Shown in pieces: positions 9,861 through 19,136 of a DNA stretch of 64,000 nt (position 1 is its first letter; each line of letters starts with the position of its first letter). Below the pieces are notes generated by a model. The model was not told the DNA's origin, ran no database searches, and saw only the letters and a program-made list of their open reading frames with translations. This DNA comes from Legionella cherrii (GTDB lineage: Bacteria; Pseudomonadota; Gammaproteobacteria; Legionellales; Legionellaceae): NCBI RefSeq assembly GCF_900635815.1, contig NZ_LR134173.1, positions 3,665,542-3,729,541 of the forward strand, given 5' to 3'. The position numbers were made by a program, and so were the translations under genes.

Positions 9861-10736
9861 GTGTGGTTTCAATTAAAAATAGAACATTGTCCCAGTCAAG
9901 AAATCGAATTGCTGAGCAATGAATTGGAAGAATTCGGTGCGCTGTCCATCATGCTGACCGATAAAAACGATAATCCAGTTCTGGAACCTGAACCAGGAAC
10001 AACTCCGCTATGGCCTGAAGTCGTTATTCAGGCCTTATTTTCAGAAGTCTTCCAAGCACAGTTTACTCGCGATCACATACTGCAAAATCACCCTGAGCTG
10101 GCATGCACCCTAGAGATTTTGGAAGACAAAGATTGGGAAAGGGCTTGGATGGATGATTTTAAACCACAACGTTTTGGACAACGTTTATGGGTCTGTCCCA
10201 CCTGGTCTACTCCACCAGAACCCAATGCCGTCAATCTCATGTTAGATCCAGGCCTGGCTTTTGGTACTGGAACTCATCCTACCACTGCTTTATGTTTAAC
10301 CTGGTTAGAACAGGCTGATTTAAAAAATAAGGAAGTTATTGATTACGGTTGTGGTTCAGGAATACTTACTTTGGCTGCTTTAAAATTAGGAGCCGCAGAA
10401 GTACATGCAGTTGATATTGATCAGCAAGCCTTACAAGCTACTCAAAATAACGCTTCAGCGAACGAACTGGACGAGCGTAAATTGTCAATTGGTATGCCTG
10501 ATACTCTATCTAAACCTGTAGATTTAATTATCGCTAACATTTTATTGGCACCATTAATTTCCCTGAAAGAACGTTTTCAACAACTATTAAATCCTGAAGG
10601 GATGCTCATTGTATCCGGAATACTGGAAGAACAGGCACCTGAACTGATTAAAACCTATGCCTCAATGTTTGTCGTAGTTCGTCAGGAAAATCTTAGTGGG
10701 TGGTCATTATTGGCGTTTAAGCCTACAAAAAAGTAG
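9861..10736 (+). CDS. prmA: Ribosomal protein L11 methyltransferase
   Basis: A 291-residue S-adenosylmethionine-dependent methyltransferase that trimethylates ribosomal protein L11. An N-terminal L11-recognition domain (~1-100, acidic, with DWERAWMDDFKP) leads to LDPGLAFGTGTHPTT, the PrmA signature, then the SAM-binding VIDYGCGSGILTLAALKLGA near 160 and the IIANILLAPL motif near 225. The frame must start at GTG 9861, four bases after the accC stop; the nearby ATG at 9856 is out of frame. This is the last gene of the aroQ-accBC operon, a common gammaproteobacterial arrangement. Confidence 0.95.
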   Translation: MWFQLKIEHCPSQEIELLSNELEEFGALSIMLTDKNDNPVLEPEPGTTPLWPEVVIQALFSEVFQAQFTRDHILQNHPELACTLEILEDKDWERAWMDDFKPQRFGQRLWVCPTWSTPPEPNAVNLMLDPGLAFGTGTHPTTALCLTWLEQADLKNKEVIDYGCGSGILTLAALKLGAAEVHAVDIDQQALQATQNNASANELDERKLSIGMPDTLSKPVDLIIANILLAPLISLKERFQQLLNPEGMLIVSGILEEQAPELIKTYASMFVVVRQENLSGWSLLAFKPTKK

Positions 10737-10802
10737 TTGATCTTATAAGGCTTTGTTGAAGTAAATATTTTGGAACGATAAGTACCAAATAGTTATTTGT
10801 CA

Positions 10803-10820
10803 TTGCCGCGAATGCGGCAA
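10803..10820 (+). repeat. Hairpin in purH upstream region
   Basis: TTGCCGC at 10803-10809 and GCGGCAA at 10814-10820 form a perfect 7-bp stem with a GAAT loop, between prmA and purH. There is no T run after it, so it is not a standard terminator. A second short palindrome, GGCATAATGCC, follows about 15 bases later. Its role is unknown. Confidence 0.4.
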
Positions 10821-10911
10821 CATCCATAAATGAGGCATAATGCCGCAGTTTTCGGTGACGATTACCACATATTCTGAGATTATCCAGGTTACGATTATTA
10901 AGGAAATTATA

Positions 10912-12501
10912 ATGGCCCAAGAACATACATTTTCCGCTTTTCACCCTAAAAGAGCCCTTCTTAGTGTTTCCGATAAACGAGGCATTGTTGAATTGGGGAA
11001 AGCACTTCACCTACAAGGTGTAGAACTTATTGCAACAGGAAATACCGCTGCAATACTCAGAGAGAATGAATTGCCAGTTACCGATGTCAGTGAGTGCACA
11101 GGCTTTCCCGAAATGCTTGATGGTCGAGTTAAAACACTGCACCCAGCTATTCATGGCGGTTTACTTGCACGAGGGAAAAAAGATGCAAAGACACTCAGAG
11201 AACATTCAATCAGGCCCATTGATTTACTTGTAATCAATCTATACCCTTTTGAACAAACCATCAGCCGCCCTGACTGTAATTTCAATGAGGCTATAGAAAA
11301 TATTGATATTGGTGGACCCGCTATGATTCGCTCGGCGGCAAAAAATCATGCACACACCTTTGTGGTAGTAAAGCCTGAGGATTATGCAGAACTGATTCAC
11401 TACTTAAAAACCCAAAAAACTCCTTCTGACTGGGGATTCACCTTAGCTAAAAAAGCCTTCGCTCATACAGCAGCCTATGATGCAGCAATTACTAATTATC
11501 TGACCACTTTAGATAAAAATTGCACCCCCTGTGGATTTCCTGAAGTCCTTACCTGTCAATTTAACAAAATAACCGACTTACGCTACGGAGAAAATCCCCA
11601 TCAACAAGCTGCTTTTTATGTTGATAAAAATAGTGCATCGGGCTCGCTGGGTGCTGCACAATTAATTCAAGGGAAGCAATTGTCCTATAACAATATTTTG
11701 GATGCCGATGCTGCATTAGATTGTGTTAAATCTTTTGCTTGCGAAAAACCAACCTGTGTTATTGTCAAGCACGCCAATCCATGTGGCATTGCCATCGGGG
11801 ATTCACTTCTTCATGCTTATCTCAAAGCCTTTCAATGTGATCCTACATCAGCATATGGCGGCATTATTGCTTTTAACCAAACATTGGATGCCAATACCGC
11901 AAAAACCATTCTGGAAAAACAATTTGTAGAAGTCATTGTAGCACCTGATGTCAGTAATGAAGCCAAAAAAGTTCTTGCCAGCAAAGAAAATATTCGTGTC
12001 TTGTTGACTGGAACCTGGAAACAAGATGAGACATTTCGCTTGAACATGAAAAAAGTAGATGGCGGGTTACTTGTTCAAGAACATGATTCACTCTCGCTCG
12101 GAAGTTATGAATTAAAAACCGTGACCCCAAATAAACCCTCTGAACAGCAAATGAATGATTTAATGTTTGCCTGGCGTGCTGTAAAACATGTTAAGTCCAA
12201 CGCCATTGTTTATGCTAAAGATGCGGCCACCATAGGACTGGGAGGCGGCCAAACCAGCCGCGTTATGAGCGCCCGCATCGGTCTTTGGCAAGCAGAACAA
12301 ATGGGATTTGACACTCATGGTGCAGTCATGGCTTCTGATGCCTTTATCCCTTTTCCCGATACCGTAGAGATTGCTGCAGAAGCAGGTATTTCTGCTATTA
12401 TTCAACCAGGTGGCTCAATCAGAGATTCACAAATAATTGCTTGTGCTGAAGAGCATGGGCTCATTATGGTCTTCACTGGCGTCCGACATTTTAAACATTA
12501 A
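10912..12501 (+). CDS. purH: Bifunctional AICAR transformylase/IMP cyclohydrolase
   Basis: A 529-residue protein, the same length as E. coli PurH, catalysing the last two steps of de novo IMP synthesis. The N-terminal cyclohydrolase (MGS-like) domain spans ~1-195 with SVSDKRGIVELGKAL and GRVKTLHPAIHGG. The C-terminal transformylase domain has LRYGENPHQQA, KHANPCGIA (catalytic Lys-His) and YGGIIAFN. The ATG at 10912 with AAGGAAAT upstream gives this length; an in-frame codon at 10840 would add 24 residues without family support. A dispersed-repeat pair follows the stop. Confidence 0.96.
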   Translation: MAQEHTFSAFHPKRALLSVSDKRGIVELGKALHLQGVELIATGNTAAILRENELPVTDVSECTGFPEMLDGRVKTLHPAIHGGLLARGKKDAKTLREHSIRPIDLLVINLYPFEQTISRPDCNFNEAIENIDIGGPAMIRSAAKNHAHTFVVVKPEDYAELIHYLKTQKTPSDWGFTLAKKAFAHTAAYDAAITNYLTTLDKNCTPCGFPEVLTCQFNKITDLRYGENPHQQAAFYVDKNSASGSLGAAQLIQGKQLSYNNILDADAALDCVKSFACEKPTCVIVKHANPCGIAIGDSLLHAYLKAFQCDPTSAYGGIIAFNQTLDANTAKTILEKQFVEVIVAPDVSNEAKKVLASKENIRVLLTGTWKQDETFRLNMKKVDGGLLVQEHDSLSLGSYELKTVTPNKPSEQQMNDLMFAWRAVKHVKSNAIVYAKDAATIGLGGGQTSRVMSARIGLWQAEQMGFDTHGAVMASDAFIPFPDTVEIAAEAGISAIIQPGGSIRDSQIIACAEEHGLIMVFTGVRHFKH

Positions 12502-12520
12502 TAAAGAAGCATAGCGACCG

Positions 12521-12588
12521 GTCATCCCGAGTATAACCAGGGATGACGACAAAAAGTCCTGGTTTCCGCTACGCTTCACCCAGGCTAC
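12521..12588. repeat. Two dispersed palindromic repeats after purH
   Basis: GTCATCCC (12521-12528) and GGGATGAC (12540-12547) form an 8-bp inverted repeat like the one at 25957-25983. Next to it, 12558-12588 holds the CCTGG...CCCAGG palindrome, here in reverse orientation to the copy at 755-781. Together they could form two adjacent hairpins between purH and the next gene. Confidence 0.6.
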
Positions 12589-12604
12589 AATATGGAGAAA
12601 TACT

Positions 12605-13246
12605 GTGAGTACTCTTGTAATTACAGGGATTAGTCGAGGGATAGGACTGGAAACAGCTAAAATCTTCCTAGCACAGGGTTGGCACGTTATTGGCACATCA
12701 ACGAATGGCCATACTCCCCTAACACACAAGAATCTAAAAATCTATCCGCTGAATTTATTGGATTCCGAACAAATTAACCACTTTGCAAAACAATTACCAA
12801 AAATTGATGTCTTAATTAACAACGCTGCCGTTTTACTGGAAGATTGGCGCGAAAAAAAAATTAACATGCGCGAGTTAAAAGAAACCTTTGCGATTAATGT
12901 ATTCGGCACCCTTGAATTAACGGAACAATGCATTCCACTTTTAAATTCTAATGCTCAAATCATTAATATTTCTTCAGGATGGGGTGCTTTTAGTTCCAAT
13001 GATTCCGCTTCGGTACCCCATTATAAAATGTCCAAATCATGCCTCAATATGTATACCTTACTTTTAGCAGAAAGGTTACCTGAAATTACGGTTTCAAGTT
13101 TTGACCCGGGTTGGGTCAAAACGGATATGGGCACCAACAACGCTCCCAAACACCCATCCCAAACAGCACAAGAACTCTATGAGCTGGTCAATAAAAAAAA
13201 GAAAAGCGGTTATTTCTGGCATCAAGGAAAAATTAGAGAATGGTAG
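12605..13246 (+). CDS. Short-chain dehydrogenase/reductase (SDR) family protein
   Basis: A 213-residue classical SDR with a GTG start at 12605. The dinucleotide-binding loop is TGISRGIGLE at the N-terminus, the structural motif NNAA lies near residue 75, and the active site has Ser in INISSGWG near 123 and YKMSK near 141, followed by DPGWVKTDMG. It probably reduces a carbonyl group with NAD(P)H in the cytosol; the substrate is unknown. It is short for the family, with a truncated C-terminal substrate-binding part, as in the carbonyl reductase-like group. Confidence 0.87.
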   Translation: MSTLVITGISRGIGLETAKIFLAQGWHVIGTSTNGHTPLTHKNLKIYPLNLLDSEQINHFAKQLPKIDVLINNAAVLLEDWREKKINMRELKETFAINVFGTLELTEQCIPLLNSNAQIINISSGWGAFSSNDSASVPHYKMSKSCLNMYTLLLAERLPEITVSSFDPGWVKTDMGTNNAPKHPSQTAQELYELVNKKKKSGYFWHQGKIREW

Positions 13247-13342
13247 GTTGCAATATGTTATTTTTTCAAAGCATGTATGCCTTCGTCAGAACCGCGTGGC
13301 CTTTCAATAAAAAGACTTAATGATCTAACAACAATCTTATTG

Positions 13343-13348
13343 TATAAT
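13343..13348 (+). promoter_or_regulatory. Possible -10 element upstream of the 253-residue unknown protein
   Basis: TATAAT at 13343-13348 lies 34 bases before the proposed ATG at 13382, within a symmetric stretch (ACAAT CTT ATTGT). No good -35 box is seen at the right distance, so activator dependence is possible. Confidence 0.35.
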
Positions 13349-13381
13349 AATTGTCACCTTATTTACGAAAAGATATTTATT

Positions 13382-14143
13382 ATGCTAGCAGTGCAAATTG
13401 AGCTTCGTAGTGCTTTTTTAAAGTATTTGCTTGAACCCAATAAAAATGAAACTGCACTCAAAAAAGCCAGTTTTGCATTATGTGGACATGCCATCTCAAC
13501 CGGGAAAAGAAAAGCCAAAAAAGACTCAAAAGAATTTGGAGTAGATGAAATTAACACCGTTCTAGAGCCTTTAGTTATAGAAGCAGTTAAAGGCATATGC
13601 ATCACTCAGGAACAATTAGTCGCTATCCAAAATTTTAAAGAAAGCTTATTTACAAAAAATAGAGTAGAGGCGGCTACTTTTGATTCAGTATTTGATCCGC
13701 TAATTGAAACATTGGCATCAGACAAGCGAATAGTAGACAATAAATACCATCATACGTTTGCTGCCATCTATCCCATTGAGCTTGATGGATATCGAATAAA
13801 AGAAAAAGATAAAGAGGCTGGTCAGGCCGCTTTAACACTCAGTAAGTCGCTTATGGATATTACTTTGGGTATTTGTAAAAAAGATAGTGCCGAGCAACAC
13901 GATAAAGACAAATATGAGCAGGCCTATATCAATGCAGAAGGCCATGGAATAGACAAACATAGGGGTTTCAAAGAAAAATTCTATAACTTTTGTAGAATTT
14001 TAAGTTGTGTATTTATCAAGCCCTATTTCCATTATAAAGCTCAACCCTCATTTTGGACCACAGTGAAAACAAAAACCCAAGAAGATATTGATAAATCTCA
14101 TGAGACAATCAATGCTTTTTTCAAAAACAATAAAACTTGCTAA
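13382..14143 (+). CDS. Unknown protein, 253 residues
   Basis: I do not recognise this protein. From the ATG at 13382, 34 bases after a TATAAT box, it has 253 residues; an upstream in-frame codon at 13277 is unlikely because the promoter-like box would lie inside the gene. It is rich in Lys and acidic residues, with no signal peptide; only a short moderately hydrophobic stretch with cysteines (FCRILSCVFIKPYF) occurs near 210-223. The last residues are polar and end in a cysteine. The composition and the single-gene setting resemble Legionella-specific secreted or accessory proteins, but this is inference. It precedes the PHA synthase gene by 55 bases. Confidence 0.6.
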   Translation: MLAVQIELRSAFLKYLLEPNKNETALKKASFALCGHAISTGKRKAKKDSKEFGVDEINTVLEPLVIEAVKGICITQEQLVAIQNFKESLFTKNRVEAATFDSVFDPLIETLASDKRIVDNKYHHTFAAIYPIELDGYRIKEKDKEAGQAALTLSKSLMDITLGICKKDSAEQHDKDKYEQAYINAEGHGIDKHRGFKEKFYNFCRILSCVFIKPYFHYKAQPSFWTTVKTKTQEDIDKSHETINAFFKNNKTC

Positions 14144-14198
14144 ATACCAATAAAAAAACCAAAATATACTCCTGTTAATTTGTCTAAGAGGAGTTAGG

Positions 14199-15941
14199 AT
14201 GACCCATGACAAAGAACTTGGTGAGTTATTACAAGCTATCGCTGAAAAAAGCCTGCAAATTATTTCCGATATAAAGGAAACGCCATTACAACTTTCATTA
14301 ATTATCAATCAATATATTGAGCTCACGGAACATTTTCAAAATGTGATGACTATTCTGTTGCAGAATCCAGAAAAAATCTGGGAAATGCAACTCGCATACT
14401 GGCAAGATGCTATTAATTTAGCGCAATCTCAAATGCAACATTGGTTAAATGGAACTCCCATGCCTATTCCTGATCCTCGTTTTCGCGAGGAAGAATGGCT
14501 CAATAATCCATTTTTCAATATGTTAACTCAGCACTATCTTTTAGCCAGTCAGCATATGAATTCTTTATTTGAACAATTGGAATACCCTGACAAAAACACC
14601 GCAAAACGTCTGCAATTTTTTACCAAGCAGTATTTAGATGCATTGTCTCCGGCTAATTTTGTTCATACCAATCCTCAGCTTATGGATGAGACATTGAAAA
14701 GCCATGGTAAAAATTTATTACATGGCTTGCATAATTTACTCTCTGATTTGGAAGTTGAGTCCCCGCGCCTCATGATAAAAATGACGGATACAGATGCGTT
14801 TAAACTGGGTGAAAATATCGCTGTGACTCCTGGGAAAGTAGTCTTTCGCAACAGCATGATGGAGCTTATCCAGTATGCGCCGCAAACAGCCAAAGTAAAA
14901 TCGATTCCTCTTCTTATTATCCCGCCTTGGATAAACAAATATTATATTATGGATTTAAGCCCGCATAACTCACTCATTTGCTGGTTAGTGAAACAGGGAA
15001 TTACTGTATTTATTATTTCCTGGGTTAATCCAGACTCCAATTTTTCTCATAAAAGTTTGTATGATTATTTAAATGAAGGGCCATCAACTGCGATTAATAT
15101 CATTCGAAAACAACTGAATGCAGCGCAGGTTAATACCATGGGATTTTGTATCGGTGGAACACTTCTGTGCATGTTACTTGCGTACAATAAGGCACATCAA
15201 GATGACTCGATTCGTAGTGCCACCTTTTTAGCGTCAATGATTGATTTCAGTGATCCAGGTGATATTGCCGTTTTTATTGATGAACAACAAATTGCCAAAC
15301 TTGAAGATGAAATGAAGTCAAAAGGATATCTTGCAGGAAAATTTATGGCTTCAAGTTTTAACTCCCTACGAGCAAATGACCTGATTTGGTCGTTTTTTAT
15401 TAAAAATTATCTGCGTGGTAAAAACCCTGTGCCTTTTGATATATTGTACTGGAACTCTGATTGCACCAATATGCCAGCAACAATGCATTCTCAATATTTA
15501 AGATGGATGTATCTGCACAATGATTTGGTTAAGCCAGGCAAGATCCATCTTAACCATACCCCAATTGATATCAGCACAATTGACATTCCCACCTTTTTCC
15601 TCTCCACTGAAAAAGATCATATCGCACCATGGAAAACCACCTACTTAGGCTTTAAAATGATGAATGGCCCTAAACGCTTTGTTCTCGGAGGCTCAGGTCA
15701 TATTGCAGGAATTATCAATGCACCTGAGGCGAAAAAATACGGCTATAAAGTGAACCCTCATGCTCCTGCTCATGCAGAGCAATGGCTGGAACAAGCAACA
15801 GAACATCCTGGCTCGTGGTGGCCGGAATGGTTGAAGTGGTTAAAACCCCATTCTGGAAAACTCATACCTGCACCTGATTTTAATAAACTCCCATTAAAAC
15901 CTATAATGGATGCGCCAGGTAGTTATGTTTTGAAGAAATAA
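14199..15941 (+). CDS. phaC: Poly(3-hydroxyalkanoate) synthase, class I-like
   Basis: A 580-residue PHA synthase, near the ~590 residues usual for class I enzymes that polymerise 3-hydroxybutyryl-CoA into storage granules. The N-terminal domain (1-200) precedes the alpha/beta hydrolase core. The lipase-like box is GFCIGG with the catalytic Cys, and IISWVNPD, STEKDHIAPW (catalytic Asp) and GGSGHIAG (catalytic His) follow in order. The start ATG at 14199 is preceded by GAGGAG. No phaA or phaB gene is nearby, so monomer supply is encoded elsewhere. Confidence 0.93.
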   Translation: MTHDKELGELLQAIAEKSLQIISDIKETPLQLSLIINQYIELTEHFQNVMTILLQNPEKIWEMQLAYWQDAINLAQSQMQHWLNGTPMPIPDPRFREEEWLNNPFFNMLTQHYLLASQHMNSLFEQLEYPDKNTAKRLQFFTKQYLDALSPANFVHTNPQLMDETLKSHGKNLLHGLHNLLSDLEVESPRLMIKMTDTDAFKLGENIAVTPGKVVFRNSMMELIQYAPQTAKVKSIPLLIIPPWINKYYIMDLSPHNSLICWLVKQGITVFIISWVNPDSNFSHKSLYDYLNEGPSTAINIIRKQLNAAQVNTMGFCIGGTLLCMLLAYNKAHQDDSIRSATFLASMIDFSDPGDIAVFIDEQQIAKLEDEMKSKGYLAGKFMASSFNSLRANDLIWSFFIKNYLRGKNPVPFDILYWNSDCTNMPATMHSQYLRWMYLHNDLVKPGKIHLNHTPIDISTIDIPTFFLSTEKDHIAPWKTTYLGFKMMNGPKRFVLGGSGHIAGIINAPEAKKYGYKVNPHAPAHAEQWLEQATEHPGSWWPEWLKWLKPHSGKLIPAPDFNKLPLKPIMDAPGSYVLKK

Positions 15942-15973
15942 AATCTACCCGCGGTTCTCCCATTTAAGAAATT

Positions 15974-16074
15974 CCCTTCTCCCCTCTGGGGAGAAGGCGC
16001 CCATTAGGGCAGATGAGGGTATTGATTGTGATTAATGCCCCCCTACCTCTCTCCCACAAGCGGGAGAGAGGATT
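15974..16074. repeat. ~100-bp palindromic intergenic repeat, copy 1
   Basis: GC-rich inverted segments (CCCTTCTCCCC/GGGGAGAAGG, then CCTCTCTCCC/GGGAGAGAGG) flank a central ...GAGGGTATTGATTGTGATTAATGCC... core, shown here by its ends only: GAGGGTATTGATT. A diverged second copy lies at 23403-23498. Both sit between the stop codons of convergent genes, so they may terminate transcription in both directions. Confidence 0.75.
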
Positions 16075-16116
16075 TATTCTACTTAATGACCGTTTTGTTT
16101 CTACACTCAGTTACAG

Positions 16117-18282
16117 CTAAACTAATTCTTCTTTCAGTTCATTTTCAATGGTTAAATAGTCAATTTTTCCTGAAGGCAGAACTGGAATCTTGCTTCCTGG
16201 AACAATCTGTTGCGGGATAAGTAATTCAGAATAAGCCAGTTCTTGTATTCTTTTCACAAAACTTGCTTTATCCGCATTGGTTGCCTCGCTATACAAGATA
16301 ATTGCTTCTCCTTTTCTTGGACTTTTCTTACTCACTGCAGCATGTAATAATTCAGGCCAAATCGACGAAGCAATGCCCTCTACTGCAGTAAGAGAGACCA
16401 TTTCACCTGCGATCTTGGCAAACCGTTTTGCACGACCCGCAATGGTAATAAACCCTTCGTCGTTCATCGTGACTATGTCTCCAGTATCATGCCATCCATC
16501 CGTTGGAGAAATCAGCGCTCCTGGTTTTTCGGAAGAGAGATAGCCCTTCATTACATTAGGACCGCGTACTATTAAGCGTCCTCCTTCAGCAATGCCATCT
16601 ACAGGTTGAATTCGACTTTCCATAAATGGTAATAACATCCCGACACTCCCTGGGATAGAAGCTAGAGGACAATTCATGGAAATTACAGGTGCGGCTTCAG
16701 TAGCACCGTAGCCTTCATAAATTTTTACACCAAAAGTATCTATCCAATGGCGAATGGTTTCAGGCTTCACTTTTTCGGCGCCAGCAAAAATGTAACGCAC
16801 GCTGCTAAAATCATGTCGTTCTGCAGCTCGAGCATAACCTGTTAAAAAAGTATCAGTTCCAAACATGATAGTAGCCCCGGTTTGATAAACCAAACCCGGA
16901 ATTATTTTATAATGCAAAGGAGAAGGATAATAAAAGCAACTAATTCCATGTATTAGAGGAAGAATTGAACCGGCAGTTAATCCAAAACAGTGGAAGATAG
17001 GTAAGGAATTAAAAAATTTATCCCGAAAAGAAAAGTCAACTCGCGAAGTCAACTGGGCGCAATTCGCCTGTAAATTTGAATGGGTTAAGACGACTCCTTT
17101 GGGAATTCCCTCTGAACCGGACGTAAATAATATCACGCCCGTATCTTCCGGAGATACCGGGTCACCAATGAGTTGATATGCTCGGGAAGAAAATCGTCCC
17201 TTTAGTAATCCGGAAAGTTTATGGCCTAAATTAATTGAAGACTTAAAATCTTCGAGAAAGAAAACGTTTATTCCTGCGTTCTGTAATCCGACGACCAAAT
17301 CTTCCAGTTTCGCTGTGGTGATGAATTGCCTTGCCGTATAGATTGTTTTTACTTCTGCAACCTTACAGGTAACCAACAAACTATGGAGACCGAGACTAAA
17401 ATTTAACATAGCAGGGATACGTCGATATGCATGCAACGCAAAAAAGGTTACCATCCCCGCAATAGTTGTAGGTAACATGACGCCTACATGTTCTCCAACC
17501 TGGGTCTGTTTTTTAATTTGTCGACCCAAAATAAAACAACGCGCAAGAAATTGCTTATGGGTTAAGGGAGCACGATTTGCATCTTCAATTAATGCCTTGT
17601 TCTTTGTTCCTAACGCAGCTCCTTGAATAAGAGCCTCGAACATTGACATAGGTTGGAAGCTGTTTGCAAAAGTTAACTCACTGATCAAACGAAACAAACG
17701 TGTGCTCACTGAATTTCTGTCAAGTTGCTTATTTTTGTCCTGCATATAGGACTGTGTCGGCAATACATGCAAAATAATTTTGGGAAATAAACGAATAAGG
17801 TGTTTGTCTTTGCTTATAGAGAAAATACTGTGCTGAGCACCATCAATACGTATTGGGATAACCGATGATCCTGCTTTTTGTAACACCATTCCCGGAGCAT
17901 CAAAAACTTTCAAGCTCTCTTCCTGCACACCTATTCCTTGAGGAAAAATAACACAACGCTTTCCCTCTCGTATCGCTTTTATCAACGCCCTTGCTGCAAA
18001 AGCATTGGTCGAATCAATGGTAATCACATCAGCAAATAGCCCCACCATCTTCATCCGAAGTTTACTTGATGAGTGTGGCGGAAAAGCTACAGTCAATTGC
18101 TCAGGTAAAAAAGCTGCCAGCAAAAGCAAATCAATGGTGGAAGTTCTATTTGCAACAATTACTGAGTTAGGTTCGGGTTGATAATTACCACGCAACTCTA
18201 CTTTAAACCAGCGTACTAATAGCGCTTTAATCCACTTACGGGCACGCTGCTTTTGTTTTTCCTTCCAAGTAACTTGTTCCAT
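16117..18282 (-). CDS. aas: Aas-like protein: degenerate acyltransferase domain plus acyl-ACP synthetase
   Basis: A 721-residue protein with the layout and length of E. coli Aas (719), which reacylates lysophosphatidylethanolamine and activates fatty acids onto acyl carrier protein. The ATG at 18282 is chosen; an in-frame codon at 18330 would add 16 residues. Residues ~35-195 are the PlsC-like domain, but the catalytic HX4D motif reads NRTSTID (Arg for His) and FPEGR reads FPQGI. The C-terminal AMP-binding domain is intact: FTSGSEGIPKGVV, EGYGATEAAP, GWHDTGDIV and GRAKRFAKIAGE. The synthetase half is probably active and the acyltransferase half inactive or altered. Confidence 0.9.
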   Translation of the reverse strand: MEQVTWKEKQKQRARKWIKALLVRWFKVELRGNYQPEPNSVIVANRTSTIDLLLLAAFLPEQLTVAFPPHSSSKLRMKMVGLFADVITIDSTNAFAARALIKAIREGKRCVIFPQGIGVQEESLKVFDAPGMVLQKAGSSVIPIRIDGAQHSIFSISKDKHLIRLFPKIILHVLPTQSYMQDKNKQLDRNSVSTRLFRLISELTFANSFQPMSMFEALIQGAALGTKNKALIEDANRAPLTHKQFLARCFILGRQIKKQTQVGEHVGVMLPTTIAGMVTFFALHAYRRIPAMLNFSLGLHSLLVTCKVAEVKTIYTARQFITTAKLEDLVVGLQNAGINVFFLEDFKSSINLGHKLSGLLKGRFSSRAYQLIGDPVSPEDTGVILFTSGSEGIPKGVVLTHSNLQANCAQLTSRVDFSFRDKFFNSLPIFHCFGLTAGSILPLIHGISCFYYPSPLHYKIIPGLVYQTGATIMFGTDTFLTGYARAAERHDFSSVRYIFAGAEKVKPETIRHWIDTFGVKIYEGYGATEAAPVISMNCPLASIPGSVGMLLPFMESRIQPVDGIAEGGRLIVRGPNVMKGYLSSEKPGALISPTDGWHDTGDIVTMNDEGFITIAGRAKRFAKIAGEMVSLTAVEGIASSIWPELLHAAVSKKSPRKGEAIILYSEATNADKASFVKRIQELAYSELLIPQQIVPGSKIPVLPSGKIDYLTIENELKEELV

Positions 18283-18449
18283 GTTAGTGTATCTCTTATA
18301 AAAAATTCGCATTCGGTTATACCCAATCAATCATTTTTTTTCAAGATTGCAACGTATAACCAGGTGTAATAGACTTCTTGATAAATTTGATTATTAAGGG
18401 CCGCCGTGCGTTCACTGACACAAACTTATCCGACGCCAAAACAAATCCT

Positions 18450-19136
18450 ATGAATTTCCGTATTATTCATCCTGCTAAAACTATCTTTATTGTTTTAGCC
18501 TTGGTATTCCTAATTACCACTGCCTTTTTTTTTCAAAAATATTCAAGTGAGATTATTAACTGGGTTGACCATCTAGGCTGGCTTGCACCGCTTTTATTTT
18601 TAATTATATATTGTTTTGCAACGATTATGTTCTTACCCACGATGGTGATCACTTTAGCAGGAGGAGCTCTGTTTGGACCCTTTTTTGGAACCCTCCTCAA
18701 TTTATTAGGCGCCACAAGTGGTGCTGCTTTTTCCTTTTTGATCACCAGGCATCTCGTTTATGACTGGTTTTCTCAAAGAAAAGGAAAAAGACTAAAAAAA
18801 CTAATCTCCGCCGTAGAGCAACGAGGGTGGATCATTGTTGCCATTCTGCGATTATTCCCGATTGTTCCTTTTAATCTAGTCAATTATGGCTTAGGAATCA
18901 CTACGATAAAATTCCGACCTTATCTTATTACTACTTTTTTGTTTCTTATACCCGCTGAAATCATTTACACCTATTTTGGATATGCGGGAATGGAGGCTTT
19001 ATTAAAACAAGGGGCATTTTATAAAAGTAAAGGAATCCTAATAGCAAGTTTAATCATCGTGCTGTTGTGTATTATCAAGGTCATGCATTTTAATTACTTT
19101 CGTCGCAAATACTCAGAGAAGAAGATAATTGACTAA
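18450..19136 (+). CDS. TVP38/TMEM64 (DedA-like, VTT domain) membrane protein
   Basis: From the ATG at 18450 this is a 228-residue membrane protein; an in-frame TTG at 18378 would extend it by 24 residues and cannot be excluded because neither start has a clear ribosome binding site. It has five or six hydrophobic segments and the VTT-domain signatures: FLPTMVITLAGGALFGPFFGTLL (listed here by its ends, FLPTM and GALFGP), GATSGAAFSF, RLFPIVPFNLVNYGLG. Relatives are inner-membrane proteins implicated in lipid scrambling or transport. It overlaps the convergent pabC-like gene by 47 bases at the 3' ends. Confidence 0.85.
   Translation: MNFRIIHPAKTIFIVLALVFLITTAFFFQKYSSEIINWVDHLGWLAPLLFLIIYCFATIMFLPTMVITLAGGALFGPFFGTLLNLLGATSGAAFSFLITRHLVYDWFSQRKGKRLKKLISAVEQRGWIIVAILRLFPIVPFNLVNYGLGITTIKFRPYLITTFLFLIPAEIIYTYFGYAGMEALLKQGAFYKSKGILIASLIIVLLCIIKVMHFNYFRRKYSEKKIID

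Noticed and set aside
12427..12729. Minus-strand open frame across the purH-SDR junction
   Set aside because: It overlaps the ends of two well-supported plus-strand genes and its middle consists of the dispersed palindromic repeats.
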